64,000 nt of DNA from Archilochus colubris (Eukaryota > Chordata > Aves > Apodiformes > Trochilidae). Under the pieces are notes generated by a model. That model saw only the letters and a list, made by a program, of their open reading frames with translations, did not search any database and was not told where the DNA came from. The stretch covers positions 11,607,127 through 11,671,126 of the forward strand of contig CM041092.1 in assembly GCA_023079485.1 (NCBI GenBank), written 5' to 3'. This document shows, piece by piece, positions 55,001-64,000 of the stretch; position 1 is the first letter of the stretch; each line of letters begins with the position of its first letter. The translations under genes were made by a program, and so were the position numbers.

Positions 55001-58000
55001 GAGGATAAAAACCTTACAACAACCTTAAGCCGTTCAGTATTTGCCTAGATCTAAATAACCAGTTCTGTGCTCCCATGTTATTTGTGCCAGCTGTAGGAGT
55101 TTGAGCTAAAAACCTGAATCTGATTTCTTGGCTACCTACACTGGATAAAGTGCAAGGCAATAACTATTCTAAATAACAGTACAGGATTAGTTTTAACACT
55201 CCAGTTTCCCTTCTCAGCAGCTTCCCAATCTCACTAGGGTAGAGTGCTCCAAATGTCAGCTCTTACAACAACCCACGAGGAAGCCAGGTTTGTTACTGCA
55301 TGGCTCCCATCAATCTGAGCTAAACCTCACTGAAACCTTGTGCCTCTTGGACCAGGTCAGTTATCAGACAATATGAATTTAGAATTCCAGTTGCAAACAG
55401 CAAGCCAGAAGTGGGGTCTGTTTGCCAGTGGCTACAAACTACTGCATTCTTACACAGAGTAATAACAAAATGGCTATAATAAGCCAACATAGTCAACAAG
55501 AAACAAACCTATGATCCTTTAGTTGTTCCCATTTTTTGTCTCTGGTCAGTCATAGTCAGCTGTATAGCTGTGTGCACGCACAGCATTTATTTACTTACTT
55601 TCAGCAAATTAGCTGAACTCCAAACAAAGCTGGCAGGGAGATATTACAGGCACTCTGCACTTTTGACATGCAAAATGAGTTGGACTTCTCTACCTACAAG
55701 TATATATGCCACGTTTCTGCCAAACATCTATGAACTGCACCTCTTACCCTTCCAAGAAAAGCTTTCACACTTAGCAGAAATTTTACTCTTTCCCCATCCT
55801 ATCCACCTCATTTACATCTTGCAACTAGTTTATTGCTAGGCTGCATTGGCACAGGCTTTGACGTTCGAAGGAGTGTAAATTTTCATCTGCCCACCTGGGG
55901 ACACTGGTGGGAGAAAGAGTACAAGATAGAGCATTTATCTTTGCCCATAAGCATGGTGTAAACACAGGACCAGCACAATTGCCTAAAGGCTTGTGAAATG
56001 AATGTCCTGTTAAAATAATCACTATGAACAAAGAAAGCTTCATGAAGGCCACGGGACAGAATGAAAAAAATTGCTGCTAAATGTGAAGACTACCTTGTCC
56101 CTGTCCTCATCCCCATTGCCTATGGCCTGCTGCCCTGCCTCTGTGTCTGTATTTAGAGTGTGCCAATCCCTTTGGCTTCTAGGCACTGCGATACAATGAA
56201 GTAAGTGCAGCAAGACTAAGGGCTAAAAGGGGTTGTGCAAGCTGGCTAGAATGTAAAGTAGGTCTTAAGTGGGGCATAGGCCTGTGCTTTGTTTTCAAGG
56301 CTAGTTGCTCAGGGCTGCAACCTTGCAAGCAGACCTCCACAGGCATGCTTGACTGCCAGGAGCAGAGCCCTCCAGAAGCCAGCAGGACCCTGTGGGAGGG
56401 AAAAGGTAGGACTTCAAAACCAGCCCTGACACCTGCACAAGACAGCAGAGATCAGTTCCCATCCACAAGTCACCTGCAGACAAAATGGGGGAATAATTGT
56501 CCAAGGGCAGGAGGTTGGATTAGATGACTATATAGGTCCTTCCACCTTTAATATTTTAATTTTACACTTCAGGGTGGCTTTGAAATATCACCAGGAATAT
56601 CGTTTCTGTGACTTGTCTGCCAGTACTATACATCTTTTACATTGCTACAGCAGGATTAAGAAGGCACAAATGCAACACACTGGCCACTCCACAGATAATG
56701 TAATTTCTGCCATTCAGTTGTCATAAGATCCTAGCTATGCAGAGTAGTCAGAGGGCTGCTAATTTATTATCTTATTCTAAATCAACACTGACCTCTTAAT
56801 ACAGGAGTTACAAACGTGGAGATCAAACTTCCAGCATTAATGGATAAATAGAAGATGGAAAAAAACTTGCTTCTCTCCGAGGTCTAAAACAAGAGAAGAC
56901 AATATCAATGTCACAGCTAATGCACAGCACTGGTCTTGCAAATTGAACATTATCAATTCTCTTGTTAGGAAGGCTGGGTAAATATTGACACGCAGTGCAT
57001 AAAATGTTAAGCAAACAAGCTTGCATTCGGGTGATGGTAAATGCTCACATAAATCAGCTCACATTACTTGAGAAGTGCTTTGGGGCTTTTTGGCATTTCA
57101 GAGGAAAAGTCACTGCTTCAAGAGTGTTGTGAGATTTACTTATTCAGAACAAGTAGCATGATTCAGCTCCTCTGTCACTTAATTCAACCCAATTTGGCAC
57201 AGTTTGACAAGCTCATCATTTCTTCCCATGATGGAACTCTTTTTTTTTTGTTTTGTTTTGCCCTCCTCTCCTGTGTAGAAATAGAAAAAGAAACCTGTGT
57301 ATTTTGGGGAGTTGGTAATGACGGCATAGAGAGAAGAGTGGCAGCAAATGAGAAGTATTCATCAGACAGGCCAACCTGAGGCCAGTCAATCTCAAACTAG
57401 GTAGCTAACTACCAGGGTGAATTAAATCTATGGGAGTAAATTCAAGAGCCTGATGGAGAGATGAAGAGAAAGAGTTCAGAATTTTACTGATGTTTTCACA
57501 TAAATCACACATTCAAAGGATTCCTGTTGATCTTCCTTCTTCCTGCATAATCTATAATTTGGAAGGAATCAAGATGCAGATGCAGTTTGTTCTTTTTGCA
57601 GGATTAATGTAAGGGCAGAGAAAGAAGAGCAGGCTGTTTGATCTACCCCATGCTCATCTGTATCACCAGCTATGGAACACCTGAGTTGGTGAAACCATCA
57701 CTTAAGGGCAGCCCAACCCAGGCAGCCAAGATAACTCTGTCTGTATCCAGGCTACACTCCCAGTTATCCCCAAGTCCCGTAAAGGTAGTCAGCAGATTGC
57801 TTGAACATGGCTTGGCACCTGGCAGAGAGCTCCTTAAAGCACCTTGAGCCACTTCTCTATGACCTGAAGATTATTTGAATGCAAAACTTAGTGTGAGGAA
57901 GCTCCTCAGGGGCCTGGGTTTGTCCCTCTGCTAATATGCCCTGCTTCCTTCTGCTCTCTGAGACAGACATATTTGCAAGACTGAAAAAACATGAGAAAAT

Positions 58001-61000
58001 GTGAAGAACTGCAGGCAGCTAAGAGAGGACAGCTCTTCAGGAATGAAGCCTGGAATCTAAAAATTTAACAAAACTTCCCATGACTGATGGTGCAGCCTAT
58101 AGAAAATACTGCTAATTCATATGGCAAGAAGCCTCTTACCTCAGAGCATTACTGCAGGTAAGGTGGCCAGGTAAGAAAATCTTTCCTTTATATCCCCTTT
58201 TGAAGAAGGTACTGGGAATGTGAGGGTGAGAACCTCCATCACCTTCCACTACCATCCACCAAGGAGTTTGTGGGTCCCCTCACTTGGATTAAGGGCTTTT
58301 TGCCTTGACACAAGACAGTTATGAAGACTCCATCTTGAACTTCTGGCTCTTCCAGAATTTTATTTCCTAGCATATTCCAGGCATTCAAATCCATATATTA
58401 ATTGTAAATCGTTTACCCTGTATTGAAGAATGTGTAAGCTTTAAAATAAATCTCTATAGCATGCTCACGTGGTTCATAACAATAGGACTGGGTCTTACTG
58501 CCTTTTATATTCCTTTCATGTTTTTATCAGTGGTTTTGATTACCTGGAACTTTCTACTGCTAGGCTAGTAAAAGTATTTTTTTTTCTCATTCTACCTTTA
58601 TGACTAGTTATTTGTCACCATAAGGAAACCTAAAGAAATGAGCAGCCTCAGACATCTCTTCTTCTCCCAGAGTAGACGGGCCATTGCTTCACACAGGTGT
58701 TACGGTAGAGTCCTCATACTCCTGTCCTCTTCTAGTCAAATTTTCATGAGCAAACCAGAATTTCTAAGAGCTGAGAAAAACTCAAGCCTGCAGATTTCAA
58801 CATGATAAAATCTAGAACAGCAATTATCAAAAGGAATGTATTGGTAAGAGAAGAGAGTAGTGACAAAGAATTTGGAGCATTTTATTTCACACATTCTCAG
58901 ATTTCAGTGATGGGAAAAAACTGATCAGAGAAAAGGAGGAGTAAAAAAATAAGGACCTGGCATCTTACAAATTACACTGATTGGAAAAAAGTATCCCCAC
59001 CCTATTCTCTTAATCTTTCAAGCAGATATACACTAGCAACATGATTTGGATTAGCTAATTTGAGAGAAGGCACTGTACAGAATAATCCTAATCTCCTTGG
59101 CAACCAGAAAATAAATAAAGAGAAAGCTATTTAGTACCTTAAACACCATATCACACTGTTTGAAAGCAGGTTTGGTCCTTAATTAATATGCACTGCAGCC
59201 TTCACATTTGTATAACACAATGTAAATATAATTTTGTTCAGTCATTTTTAGCTTGGACTCCAAATCCCATTGACAAAGATGCATGGAAATCTCCTGCAGA
59301 TAAACCAACTTCCCCTATCTGACCTCCTGCTGAAACAGTCTTCACTGTTTGCAGAAGTACTGCTCTCAAAGTGGCAGATTCAAGACTATTACACTCACAG
59401 AAGTACTTAAAGAAAAACAGATGGATGGTGTGCATTTACCTCCAAACATACATTTTCTCTATGTGGAAATAGCAGGGGCAATTTATTTACTCATTTTATA
59501 TACAAACCTAGTGCCCAGATGGAACAACTAACCCTATGCACTTAAGGCTCAGCTGAAGTTTATCAGTGCCCTGAAAACTAAGGGGAAATCAAATGCTTTA
59601 TTTCATTAGGAATTTTCAAAACTTATTTCATCATCCTATCTGGAGTGGAAGATAAAAAACAAGGTAAGTCCTCTCAAACACTACTCCAGAGAGGAGAAAT
59701 GTCCTAGTTGCCCCAAACTTTTCATTCCTTACAAAATCAAAATTTCTCATTCCGATTTTGAAGACTTAAATTTCCTATCACCCTTTTTTATTTCTGCAAG
59801 GTCAAGCAATTTCAAAAATGGAAAACCACAAACATTTCTAGTCTGAAAAAAAAATCAATGGAGAAGAACACATTGTTCTTATCAGAAGGCTTTTTACAGT
59901 TTTCTTTCTCTAAATTACTTTTTCTCAAAGACAACACACAGGTGAATATTAAAGCCTTGGTATTTGATAAATTTGTTGGAGAGGTGTAGTCTGAATGCTG
60001 AATAATGGATACAGACCCACACAACCACCAACAATTCAATTTTTTTCTCTTGTAACTCAGTTGTGGTTGTAAATTTGGGATGGAATTATGTATGTGCCTG
60101 ACTGGGGTGCTGAGATTCATTAGCTGAAGTCTATAAAACACTCTGAAGATAAGTGGTACATATTATCATACTGTAATTAGGTGGTAATTGAAAGATGCTG
60201 GATAAACATTATTAATCATTAATATTCATAGAAGTAGCACTTCTCAAAACACTGCTGTAACACCTGTTAGAATCCTTTTGAGACAACCAAGCATTGCAAG
60301 CTGGGATGCCCACTTACTAGCACACAAGCAGCGTTTTCCCAGGGCAGTTGTGCTTTTGGTGGGAATGGTGCCAGCCAGGGAGGCTGGTAACCACCAGATG
60401 ATTGCTGCTTCCTCTTCAGCAGCATCATCTAAAGCACTAGGTCCAACAGATAGCACAGGATAGATATGTCTGTGTTAGGATCTGCTTTGACTAAGTGATT
60501 ATGAAACACCGTGTGTTTTATTACTCCTTAGTAACCATATGATTCATCCCTCATCACACAGTTCATGTGCAGAAAGCACAAATCTTCACTAAATTTTAAA
60601 ATAAACACTTTAGTCTATATTATTTATTCATTAAATACTGACTGCATGCTTGAGCATTGCAAATGAAAAACAGCAAACTGCCCTACAGGGCCCTCATCCC
60701 TTGCCCAAAGACAAGGAGCAATCTCTGTCCAACTCTACCAAGGCCTTTCCTGACAGACCATTAGTCTAATGGTTGGGTTCTTCAGCACCTCCATTGATAG
60801 GAATTTCCATCTCTCAAGTGTCCTACTATTTCCCAGTGCTTCTCTAGATCTATTTTTGGAAAATTTTTCCTACTGTCAGTCCTAAGTAATCCTCTTTGAA
60901 TTTAAACCTATTCATCACAGACCCCAACACTTATTTTCCTTCCTGTAATAGTGTCCCTCTACATGTTTTAGAATTTATGCCATGTATAGAAGTTGCTGAT

Positions 61001-63030
61001 TTGAATACTACCATTGAGAAAATGGAAATTTTTGTTTGTGTTAGGGTATTAAATTCCAGGTCAATTTGAAAAGCATGCATTTTGCCTGCAGATTAGTACT
61101 TCCTGACCTGCTTCACTTCTTGAAGGACTACTTTATGCCTAGCTGAGCCACTGTGCTGCATAATGGCAGTTTGAGATTAGAGCAGGTGAGGATCTAAGCA
61201 CTCATGATGGAGAATAAGAACACAGAGCAACTGGACTACCATACCCAGGATGCAGACAACAAACAGGGCTAAAAAGATTTTCCCAACTCTTAAAAAACTT
61301 TTCATTCTGGAATATCTAGAAAACAATCTGTGTAGATTTAGTACTAGGACTACTTTTAAAAGAAGACTGGAATATTCTGCAGTTCTTTCTGAACAATATC
61401 TAAGACAATGACTGATTTGAAAGAAAATTCCCAACGAAGCACCGGCTGGTGATACAATTTTCTCTTTCATTTGCTGTATTCCATTGCAGTGCATTATAAT
61501 CACCCCTGTTAACCTTGTTCAGAAATGGCAACAGTTCAATGATAAAGGATTTTCCAACTACTCTGATGTCCAATTAACATTTAGATGACTTTATGCAATT
61601 ATGACCTATCCTTCCAGATATCAGTCCTGTTCTGCTGTCATTTTTCTTTCCCTAAGCATCCAGATTCTCTTGAGTCTCATGCAAACTAGCAAACTGGCCC
61701 TTACAACAGTATTTGATAACATACACATCCTCATAAAGTAATAAGCAGACACTGCAGATTTTAGGAAAGAAAAGAAATCTTACATGTTCCTCTTCAAACT
61801 GGTCCCCACCAAATGCAGAGACACAGGGCTTGATACCTCCCGTTCCAAGGGCGATCAAAAACAGACCAACCATAGACAGGACCCTTCATGCAAGAACAAA
61901 AATATTACCATTGCAGAACCTTTCAGTATTTATGAGAGCATTTTAGGGTCACCCAATCACAATTCCTCTGGTGTCGTTGTGTTTTGCACATGGGTAGTGA
62001 TGAAGAGCCAGACACATGTGAAAAACTGATTTGTGATCCTAATTTCTGCATTCAGTACCAGTCAATTAACCAAACTGCTTTTGTCAGTTTCTTGCTGTTC
62101 TGAGGCACAATGGACATACTAGAGATCAAATATCTACGGGATTATTTTTCACTCGAGAACAAAAGATTGCAGAGATCAACTTAGAAAAACAGAAAGAGAA
62201 GAAAAAAAGCCTTTTCCTGTAGCCTTTTAGCCTGAGTAAAGGCAAACTGAATTAAGCTCATTCTTCAGTGCTTTCTACCTCCCAGTGCTCTTCAAATGCC
62301 ATTGTTGGCCCAACAGATTTCACCTGTAGAGAACAGGAGTGTCAGAATTGGCCACGTCTGGGACAAAAAGAAACTGTTCTGGAAATGAGATGTGCTCCTG
62401 CCTGCATGTGCATATTTTTAGAGCTGTGATCACCTAGGCAAAAACAGCTCGGTGGTTTCAGAGATGCCAGCTGGGTAACTACTCTGACAATCCTATCAGT
62501 TCAAAATCTAGAGGCCAAGAAGGGTTGCATCCTACGGAAGAGAAAGACTTTTCCTCAGTCACATCAGAAAACTTATCTTTGGTTTTGTGTTGCTGTGAAC
62601 ACAGAGGGACCTTGCTGACCTGGGCAGCTATGCTGATAAGAAAATGAGGCAGAAATGAGCCTGGTGCAGGCAGCTGGATGAAGGGGACCAAATTCCAGTT
62701 GCACAGTATAGTACAGAGGGGGTGATCAGAGATCCCCGTCTCAAAGGGTTTAAAGTCCCTGTGGTGGTTTCCAGCTCCTGGTGCATTCTCTCTACACCTG
62801 CCCTTCTATTCTTACTCCGATATCCCAAACCCTCCCCGTATGAAAAAAACCCATGAGCAGCCCCCAAACTGCTAGAGGTGAAACAAATGACAGTTCTGAG
62901 TAAACCCTCACAGGCTGCACCTTCAACAGCTACTTACACATGAACGGTCTGGTTGCCTAGGGATGGAATGGCCCCCACTGACTTTATCAGATGGCCAATC
63001 ACATACACAATGGAGAGGTAGATGATCGTC
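30898..63030 (-). CDS. SLC15A2: SLC15A2 (PEPT2), proton-coupled oligopeptide transporter, 19 exons, 5' end outside window
   Basis: PEPT2 is a plasma-membrane symporter of the POT/PTR2 (SLC15) family that uses the proton gradient to import di- and tripeptides and peptide-like drugs, mainly in kidney, choroid plexus and glia. The exons, 5' to 3', are 62938-63030, 61784-61883, 56793-56883, 54643-54720, 51937-52019, 50624-50710, 50218-50307, 49840-49884, 47839-47871, 46677-46765, 44532-44613, 42495-42620, 41825-41989, 39168-39214, 37409-37519, 35952-36048, 33051-33197, 31886-31990 and 30898-31074. All introns are GT..AG, all phases agree, and no internal stop occurs in 1846 coding bases. The product matches human PEPT2 residues 113-729 from TM3 to the C terminus. 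PEPT2 is preferred over PEPT1 because of [30 protein letters not shown] and the C-terminal QKTKL. Conserved functional residues (human numbering by my alignment) are Lys161 (TM4), the [10 protein letters not shown] signature (TM5), Arg301 and Trp313 (TM7) and Glu622 (TM10). The exons for residues 1-112 lie beyond 64000. Confidence 0.97.
31886..31990 (-). CDS. SLC15A2: SLC15A2 exon, TM11
   Basis: It encodes [20 protein letters not shown] and then [15 protein letters not shown], equal to human 637-671. MKSVLQA and LLT[IV]AVGN are hallmark SLC15 motifs. The acceptor is ctcttttcag; the donor is CAG|gtatgg. Confidence 0.96.
33051..33197 (-). CDS. SLC15A2: SLC15A2 exon, end of the extracellular domain and TM10
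   Basis: It encodes 49 residues equal to human 588-636, including [19 protein letters not shown] and [18 protein letters not shown]. The Glu of AGEV is the TM10 proton-coupling glutamate (Glu622 in PEPT2, Glu595 in PEPT1). The GLEFSYSQ motif of mammalian PEPT1 and PEPT2 reads GLAFSYSQ here because the codon is GCC. The acceptor is tcctgctag; the donor is gtatgc. Confidence 0.96.
33862..33885. repeat. Perfect 9-bp hairpin
   Basis: AAGTACTGT and its exact reverse complement ACAGTACTT are separated by six bases in an SLC15A2 intron. It may be chance. Confidence 0.5.
35150..35440 (-). mobile_element. CR1 LINE 3' fragment in an SLC15A2 intron
   Basis: Read on the minus strand, this is the CR1 3' region: the Gly-rich end block, the ACCAGGTGATCCTGC-like spacer, and the terminal GTTGGACTAGGTGATCTCTAG-like end that precedes the octamer tail. 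The octamer itself is missing or mutated. It is non-coding and truncated at both ends. Confidence 0.85.
35952..36048 (-). CDS. SLC15A2: SLC15A2 exon, extracellular domain
   Basis: It encodes [20 protein letters not shown] and then [12 protein letters not shown], equal to human 556-587. LGLLDFGA is shared with PEPT2, whereas PEPT1 has LEFGSAYT here. The Cys aligns with the Cys at human 561. The terminal Asn joins Ala-Ser of the next exon into an N-A-S sequon. The acceptor is cttttttctag; the donor is gtaagt. Confidence 0.95.
37409..37519 (-). CDS. SLC15A2: SLC15A2 exon, extracellular domain
   Basis: It encodes [20 protein letters not shown] and then [16 protein letters not shown], equal to human 519-554, with RF-[VI]-N completed from the previous exon. 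Two N-glycosylation sequons appear: N-L-T at the position of human N528, and N-Y-S, which I do not place in the human protein. The acceptor is ctttccttgcag; the donor is gtaagt. Confidence 0.94.
38375..38490 (+). repeat. T/G-rich low-complexity (GGTTT-type)
   Basis: Alternating T runs and GG or GGG (GGTTTGGTTTGG and similar) span about 115 bases, followed by a T18 run at 38534-38551. It lies in an SLC15A2 intron. On the gene strand it is A/C-rich, matching the CCAAACC tracts elsewhere in the window. Confidence 0.75.
39168..39214 (-). CDS. SLC15A2: SLC15A2 exon (47 bp), extracellular domain
   Basis: It encodes [15 protein letters not shown] plus two bases of an Arg codon, equal to human 503-517. 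The acceptor is tttccctctag; the donor is gtaaga. The identity rests on phase and on the flanking exons more than on residue conservation. Confidence 0.9.
39791..39816 (+). repeat. 13-bp direct duplication
   Basis: GTGTAGGGAGACA is followed at once by GTGTAGGGAGACC. It is intronic. Confidence 0.85.
39959..39995 (+). repeat. 15-bp direct duplication
   Basis: ATTTGAGGAGAGTCT occurs twice in tandem with a partial third copy. It is intronic, 170 bases from the duplication at 39791. Confidence 0.85.
41825..41989 (-). CDS. SLC15A2: SLC15A2 exon, extracellular domain
   Basis: It encodes 55 residues ([12 protein letters not shown]...[15 protein letters not shown]), the same length as human 448-502 but weakly conserved, with YSKL and the YSLxI strand as anchors. 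A potential N-glycosylation site N-Y-T lies about six residues from where human PEPT2 has N-L-S. The acceptor is tttttccacag; the donor is gtgagt. Confidence 0.93.
42495..42620 (-). CDS. SLC15A2: SLC15A2 exon, start of the extracellular domain
   Basis: It encodes 42 residues beginning [20 protein letters not shown] and ending QQPVKAFQ, equivalent to human 403-447 but three residues shorter. This is the first immunoglobulin-like half of the TM9-TM10 extracellular domain. Only the RVLNLA strand and the end KxFQ are clearly conserved. The acceptor is ccttaattag; the donor is gtaagc. Confidence 0.93.
43408..43422 (+). repeat. Homopolymer of 15 G
   Basis: An uninterrupted run of 15 G bases lies in an SLC15A2 intron (C run on the gene strand). 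Length estimates of such runs are error-prone. Confidence 0.9.
44532..44613 (-). CDS. SLC15A2: SLC15A2 exon, TM9
   Basis: It encodes [20 protein letters not shown] and then IIEVKIN, equal to human 376-402. I chose the upstream acceptor (ttgctccatag) because it restores the conserved x-x-R-K-M motif before TM9. A second AG nine bases further in (ctattag) would also splice in frame. The donor is gtaagt. Confidence 0.94.
45319..45391 (+). mobile_element. CR1 LINE 3' end with ATTCTATG octamers
   Basis: The plus strand shows GGGTTGGATTCGATGATCTC, then GGTCCCTTCCAACC and three ATTCTATG-type octamers at about 45368-45391. These are the diagnostic 3' end of CR1 in birds. Only the last ~70 bases are recognisable. 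It lies opposite to the host gene. Confidence 0.85.
46677..46765 (-). CDS. SLC15A2: SLC15A2 exon, TM8
   Basis: It encodes [20 protein letters not shown] and then LINMCKFNF, equal to human 346-374, ending with two bases of a Thr codon. The IPLFD motif of TM8 is intact. Reading past the donor meets an in-frame TAA at once, which fixes the exon end. Confidence 0.95.
47746..47783 (+). repeat. A26 run followed by (GA)n
   Basis: Twenty-six A bases are followed by about six GA units, between the TM8 exon and the 33-bp exon. No retrocopy or SINE body was recognised upstream of it, so it is annotated only as simple sequence. Confidence 0.85.
47839..47871 (-). CDS. SLC15A2: SLC15A2 micro-exon (33 bp), before TM8
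   Basis: This 11-codon phase-0 exon encodes [11 protein letters not shown], equal to human 335-345. QPDQMQ is nearly invariant in vertebrate PEPT1 and PEPT2. The acceptor is ttttgtttcag; the donor is gtaaaag. Both neighbouring exons are phase 0 here, so skipping it would keep the frame. Confidence 0.94.
47872..49839 (-). other. SLC15A2: SLC15A2 intron before the 33-bp exon
   Basis: This intron is about 2.0 kb. It has an open frame of 132 codons on the gene strand (48651-49049), but the frame matches nothing in SLC15 proteins and lacks usable splice phase. No repeat was recognised. Confidence 0.6.
49840..49884 (-). CDS. SLC15A2: SLC15A2 exon (45 bp), TM7-TM8 extracellular segment
   Basis: This short phase-0 exon encodes [15 protein letters not shown], equal to human 320-334. 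GSRWTLQA is strongly conserved and directly follows DQQ of the previous exon. The acceptor is gttttttcttag; the donor is gtaagt. Confidence 0.95.
50218..50307 (-). CDS. SLC15A2: SLC15A2 exon, TM7
   Basis: It encodes [20 protein letters not shown] and then [10 protein letters not shown], equal to human 290-319. The Arg of TRV and the Trp of MFW correspond to Arg282 and Trp294 of PEPT1 (Arg301 and Trp313 here), two of the best-studied transport residues. The FLYIPLP Tyr of mammals is Phe in this copy. Confidence 0.96.
50624..50710 (-). CDS. SLC15A2: SLC15A2 exon, TM6-TM7 cytoplasmic loop
   Basis: It encodes [20 protein letters not shown] and then LDWASEKYS, equal to human 261-289. This is the basic, amphipathic loop region; the HWLDWA core is conserved in the family. 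The acceptor is tcctccctag; the donor is gtaagt. Both ends are in phase 0. Confidence 0.95.
51937..52019 (-). CDS. SLC15A2: SLC15A2 exon, end of TM6 and start of the cytoplasmic loop
   Basis: It encodes [20 protein letters not shown] and then EVCKCIG, equal to human 234-260. The YRKTPPEGN stretch is the conserved entry to the long TM6-TM7 cytoplasmic loop. The acceptor is atatttttcag; the donor is gtaagt. Confidence 0.95.
52020..54642 (-). other. SLC15A2: SLC15A2 intron between the two TM6 exons
   Basis: This 2.6-kb intron holds no recognised repeat. A 106-codon plus-strand open frame at 53009-53329 has no family features and no flanking splice logic I can defend. Confidence 0.6.
54643..54720 (-). 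CDS. SLC15A2: SLC15A2 exon, start of TM6
   Basis: It encodes [20 protein letters not shown] followed by MVLSL, equal to human 208-232. The [14 protein letters not shown] motif is diagnostic for PEPT2 over PEPT1, whose equivalent carries an extra spacer and lacks FGED. The acceptor is ttctttttcag; the donor is gtgagt. Confidence 0.96.
56509..56550 (+). mobile_element. Short CR1-like 3' remnant
   Basis: GGAGGTTGGATTAGATGACT followed by AGGTCCTTCCACCTTTA resembles the last 40 bases before the CR1 octamer tail. No octamer follows, and the fragment is short, so it may be an old relic. Confidence 0.5.
56793..56883 (-). CDS. SLC15A2: SLC15A2 exon, TM5 with PTR2 signature
   Basis: It encodes [20 protein letters not shown] and then [10 protein letters not shown], equal to human 177-206. 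[10 protein letters not shown] fits the second PROSITE-type PTR2 signature. Its Tyr and Asn match Tyr167 and Asn171 of PEPT1, which line the substrate site. The acceptor is tcttgttttag; the donor is the less common gtcagt. Confidence 0.96.
56884..61783 (-). other. SLC15A2: Largest SLC15A2 intron (4.9 kb)
   Basis: This intron separates the TM5 and TM4 exons. It is AT-rich, with short T-runs (57241-57260). I see no coding exon, LINE end or tandem array. The open frames in it are short and on mixed strands. Confidence 0.7.
61784..61883 (-). CDS. SLC15A2: SLC15A2 exon, TM4
   Basis: It encodes [20 protein letters not shown] and then [13 protein letters not shown], equal to human 144-176. The lysine in GGIK corresponds to Lys140 of PEPT1, a residue implicated in substrate and proton coupling in this family. 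The acceptor (ttgcatgaag) is unusual in having AAG rather than CAG or TAG, with a broken pyrimidine tract; the donor is CAT|gtaag. Confidence 0.95.
62938..63030 (-). CDS. SLC15A2: SLC15A2 exon, TM3 and TM3-TM4 loop
   Basis: The acceptor is ctttcctcacag and the donor is GT|gtaagt; the exon enters with one base and leaves with two bases of a split codon. It encodes [20 protein letters not shown] followed by [10 protein letters not shown], equal to human residues 113-142. [12 protein letters not shown] is the second half of the first PTR2 family signature; its first half (ADSWLGK) belongs to the preceding exon, which is not in the window. This is the most 5' exon I can find. Confidence 0.95.
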
Positions 63031-64000
63031 CTGTGAGGAAAGCAAACAGCAGTGATTGAAGGTGCTGGGTTGATGTACAATCCAAAACCAATGCACCCAC
63101 GTTTCCAAATATGCCAGGTCTACTTGGCAGACACACAAGGAACTGGTTTGCTCATACCACTGGTATAGCAGGCAGCTATAGCTCTTTTGTCTTAACACTG
63201 AGTGCACTGGAAGAAAGAGACAGGCAAGTGGGTTTAGATTAAGACGGGATAGCCCTTGCTTTCTCTGCAGAGGGTGCTGAGCAGAGTAAACTAAAAATGT
63301 TCCAATCTTGTCATGCATGAAAGACTGCAAATAGAAGAGTACTGTTCAGGTCCAACTCAGTTTCCAGATTACTAATAACTGGCATTTTGTAGCATGTGCC
63401 TAACTGAATCCCCTGACTAGAAGGCATCTATAGGGACTGTTGCCTACATTCAACCTACCTGATTAACGAAATTCTGAGTGTGATTTCCCAATAACAAAGT
63501 CTGTCTTAGACCCTAAGTGTCTCTGAGGACTGAGCTCATCTATCTGCCACCTGTATCTTGGTGAGGGAGAAGAAATCTGACTCAGAGGATCAGGCTCTTG
63601 ACTGTATTCTATTCCTTGGTCACCTTCAGGACTGAGACGTGTGTATGTATTTATGTGCAGACTGGACACACACAGAGGTCATGGAAGGACTTGTTAAGAC
63701 AGAGGCACCAGAGGAAACACTATGAGCTCTAAGTATGGAAGCAGTACTTAACCCATTCAAACCATGGATGCAACAGTTAATTTAAAACCAAATAAAATAA
63801 TTCCTAAAAGCACATCTAAGTTGTTATCCTGTCCTTGGTATTGGCTAAGGTTCAGCTACTACAGCAAAAGCCACCTCCCATTAAGTAATAGGTATTTACT
63901 CCAGGGAAAGCCTACTGTCTAACACACAAAAATCTGCATAAGGATTTACCTTCTCCCAACATCATGCTGCAAGATAGATATCTTCAAATATCAATGAGCA
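63031..64000 (-). other. SLC15A2: Partial SLC15A2 intron at the window edge
   Basis: I searched this stretch for the preceding exon, which should encode the TM2 region ending in ADSWLGKFK. I found no matching translation, so the exon lies outside the window. No repeat or other gene was recognised here. Confidence 0.7.

Noticed and set aside
63950..63966. Tiny AG/GT-bounded segment considered as the missing TM2-TM3 exon
   Set aside because: It is only 17 bases long, and its translation does not contain the expected ADSWLGKFK end.

Overview
This window is vertebrate nuclear DNA, almost certainly from a bird. It carries several CR1 LINE fragments, including 3' ends with the tail octamer ATTCTATG in one orientation or the other. 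It also has A-rich, CCAAACCAAA-type simple sequence of the kind common in bird (perhaps passerine) genomes, and widely spaced small exons with GT..AG introns. I see no bacterial, plasmid or viral organisation, no rRNA or tRNA gene and no CRISPR array.

The right half (about 30.5-64.0 kb) is one gene on the minus strand: SLC15A2, the high-affinity proton-coupled oligopeptide transporter PEPT2. I could place 19 consecutive coding exons by reading splice sites and translation. They run from the TM3 exon at 62938-63030 down to the stop codon at 30898-30900. All 19 join in phase and give 614 codons plus the stop, equivalent to residues 113-729 of the human protein. The only net length difference is three residues missing from the large extracellular domain. 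The 5' exons (N-terminal tail, TM1, TM2 and the ExxER motif) lie beyond 64000, so the gene is cut by the window edge. A 3' UTR with an AATAAA signal ends near 30.5 kb.

The left half (1-30.5 kb) is intergenic as far as I can tell. It holds a 5'-truncated CR1 element (9381 to about 9985, minus), a long GAAA microsatellite (7073-7240), a 172-bp foldback element with 32-bp terminal arms (6108-6279), small tandem repeats, and AT-rich blocks rich in TAAT-type motifs that look like conserved non-coding DNA (best one about 12.59-13.14 kb). One stretch at 23.8-24.5 kb on the minus strand has a long open frame bounded by good splice signals. I could not assign it to a family, and it is the best candidate for something undescribed.

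Functional reading: the window gives the transport core of PEPT2 (TM3-TM12), its extracellular domain and its C-terminal PDZ-type tail. Most known substrate- and proton-site residues are intact. One conspicuous change in TM10 (Glu to Ala in the GLEFSYSQ motif) and a 9-nt tandem splice acceptor deserve checking. No previously undescribed multi-gene system is evident.
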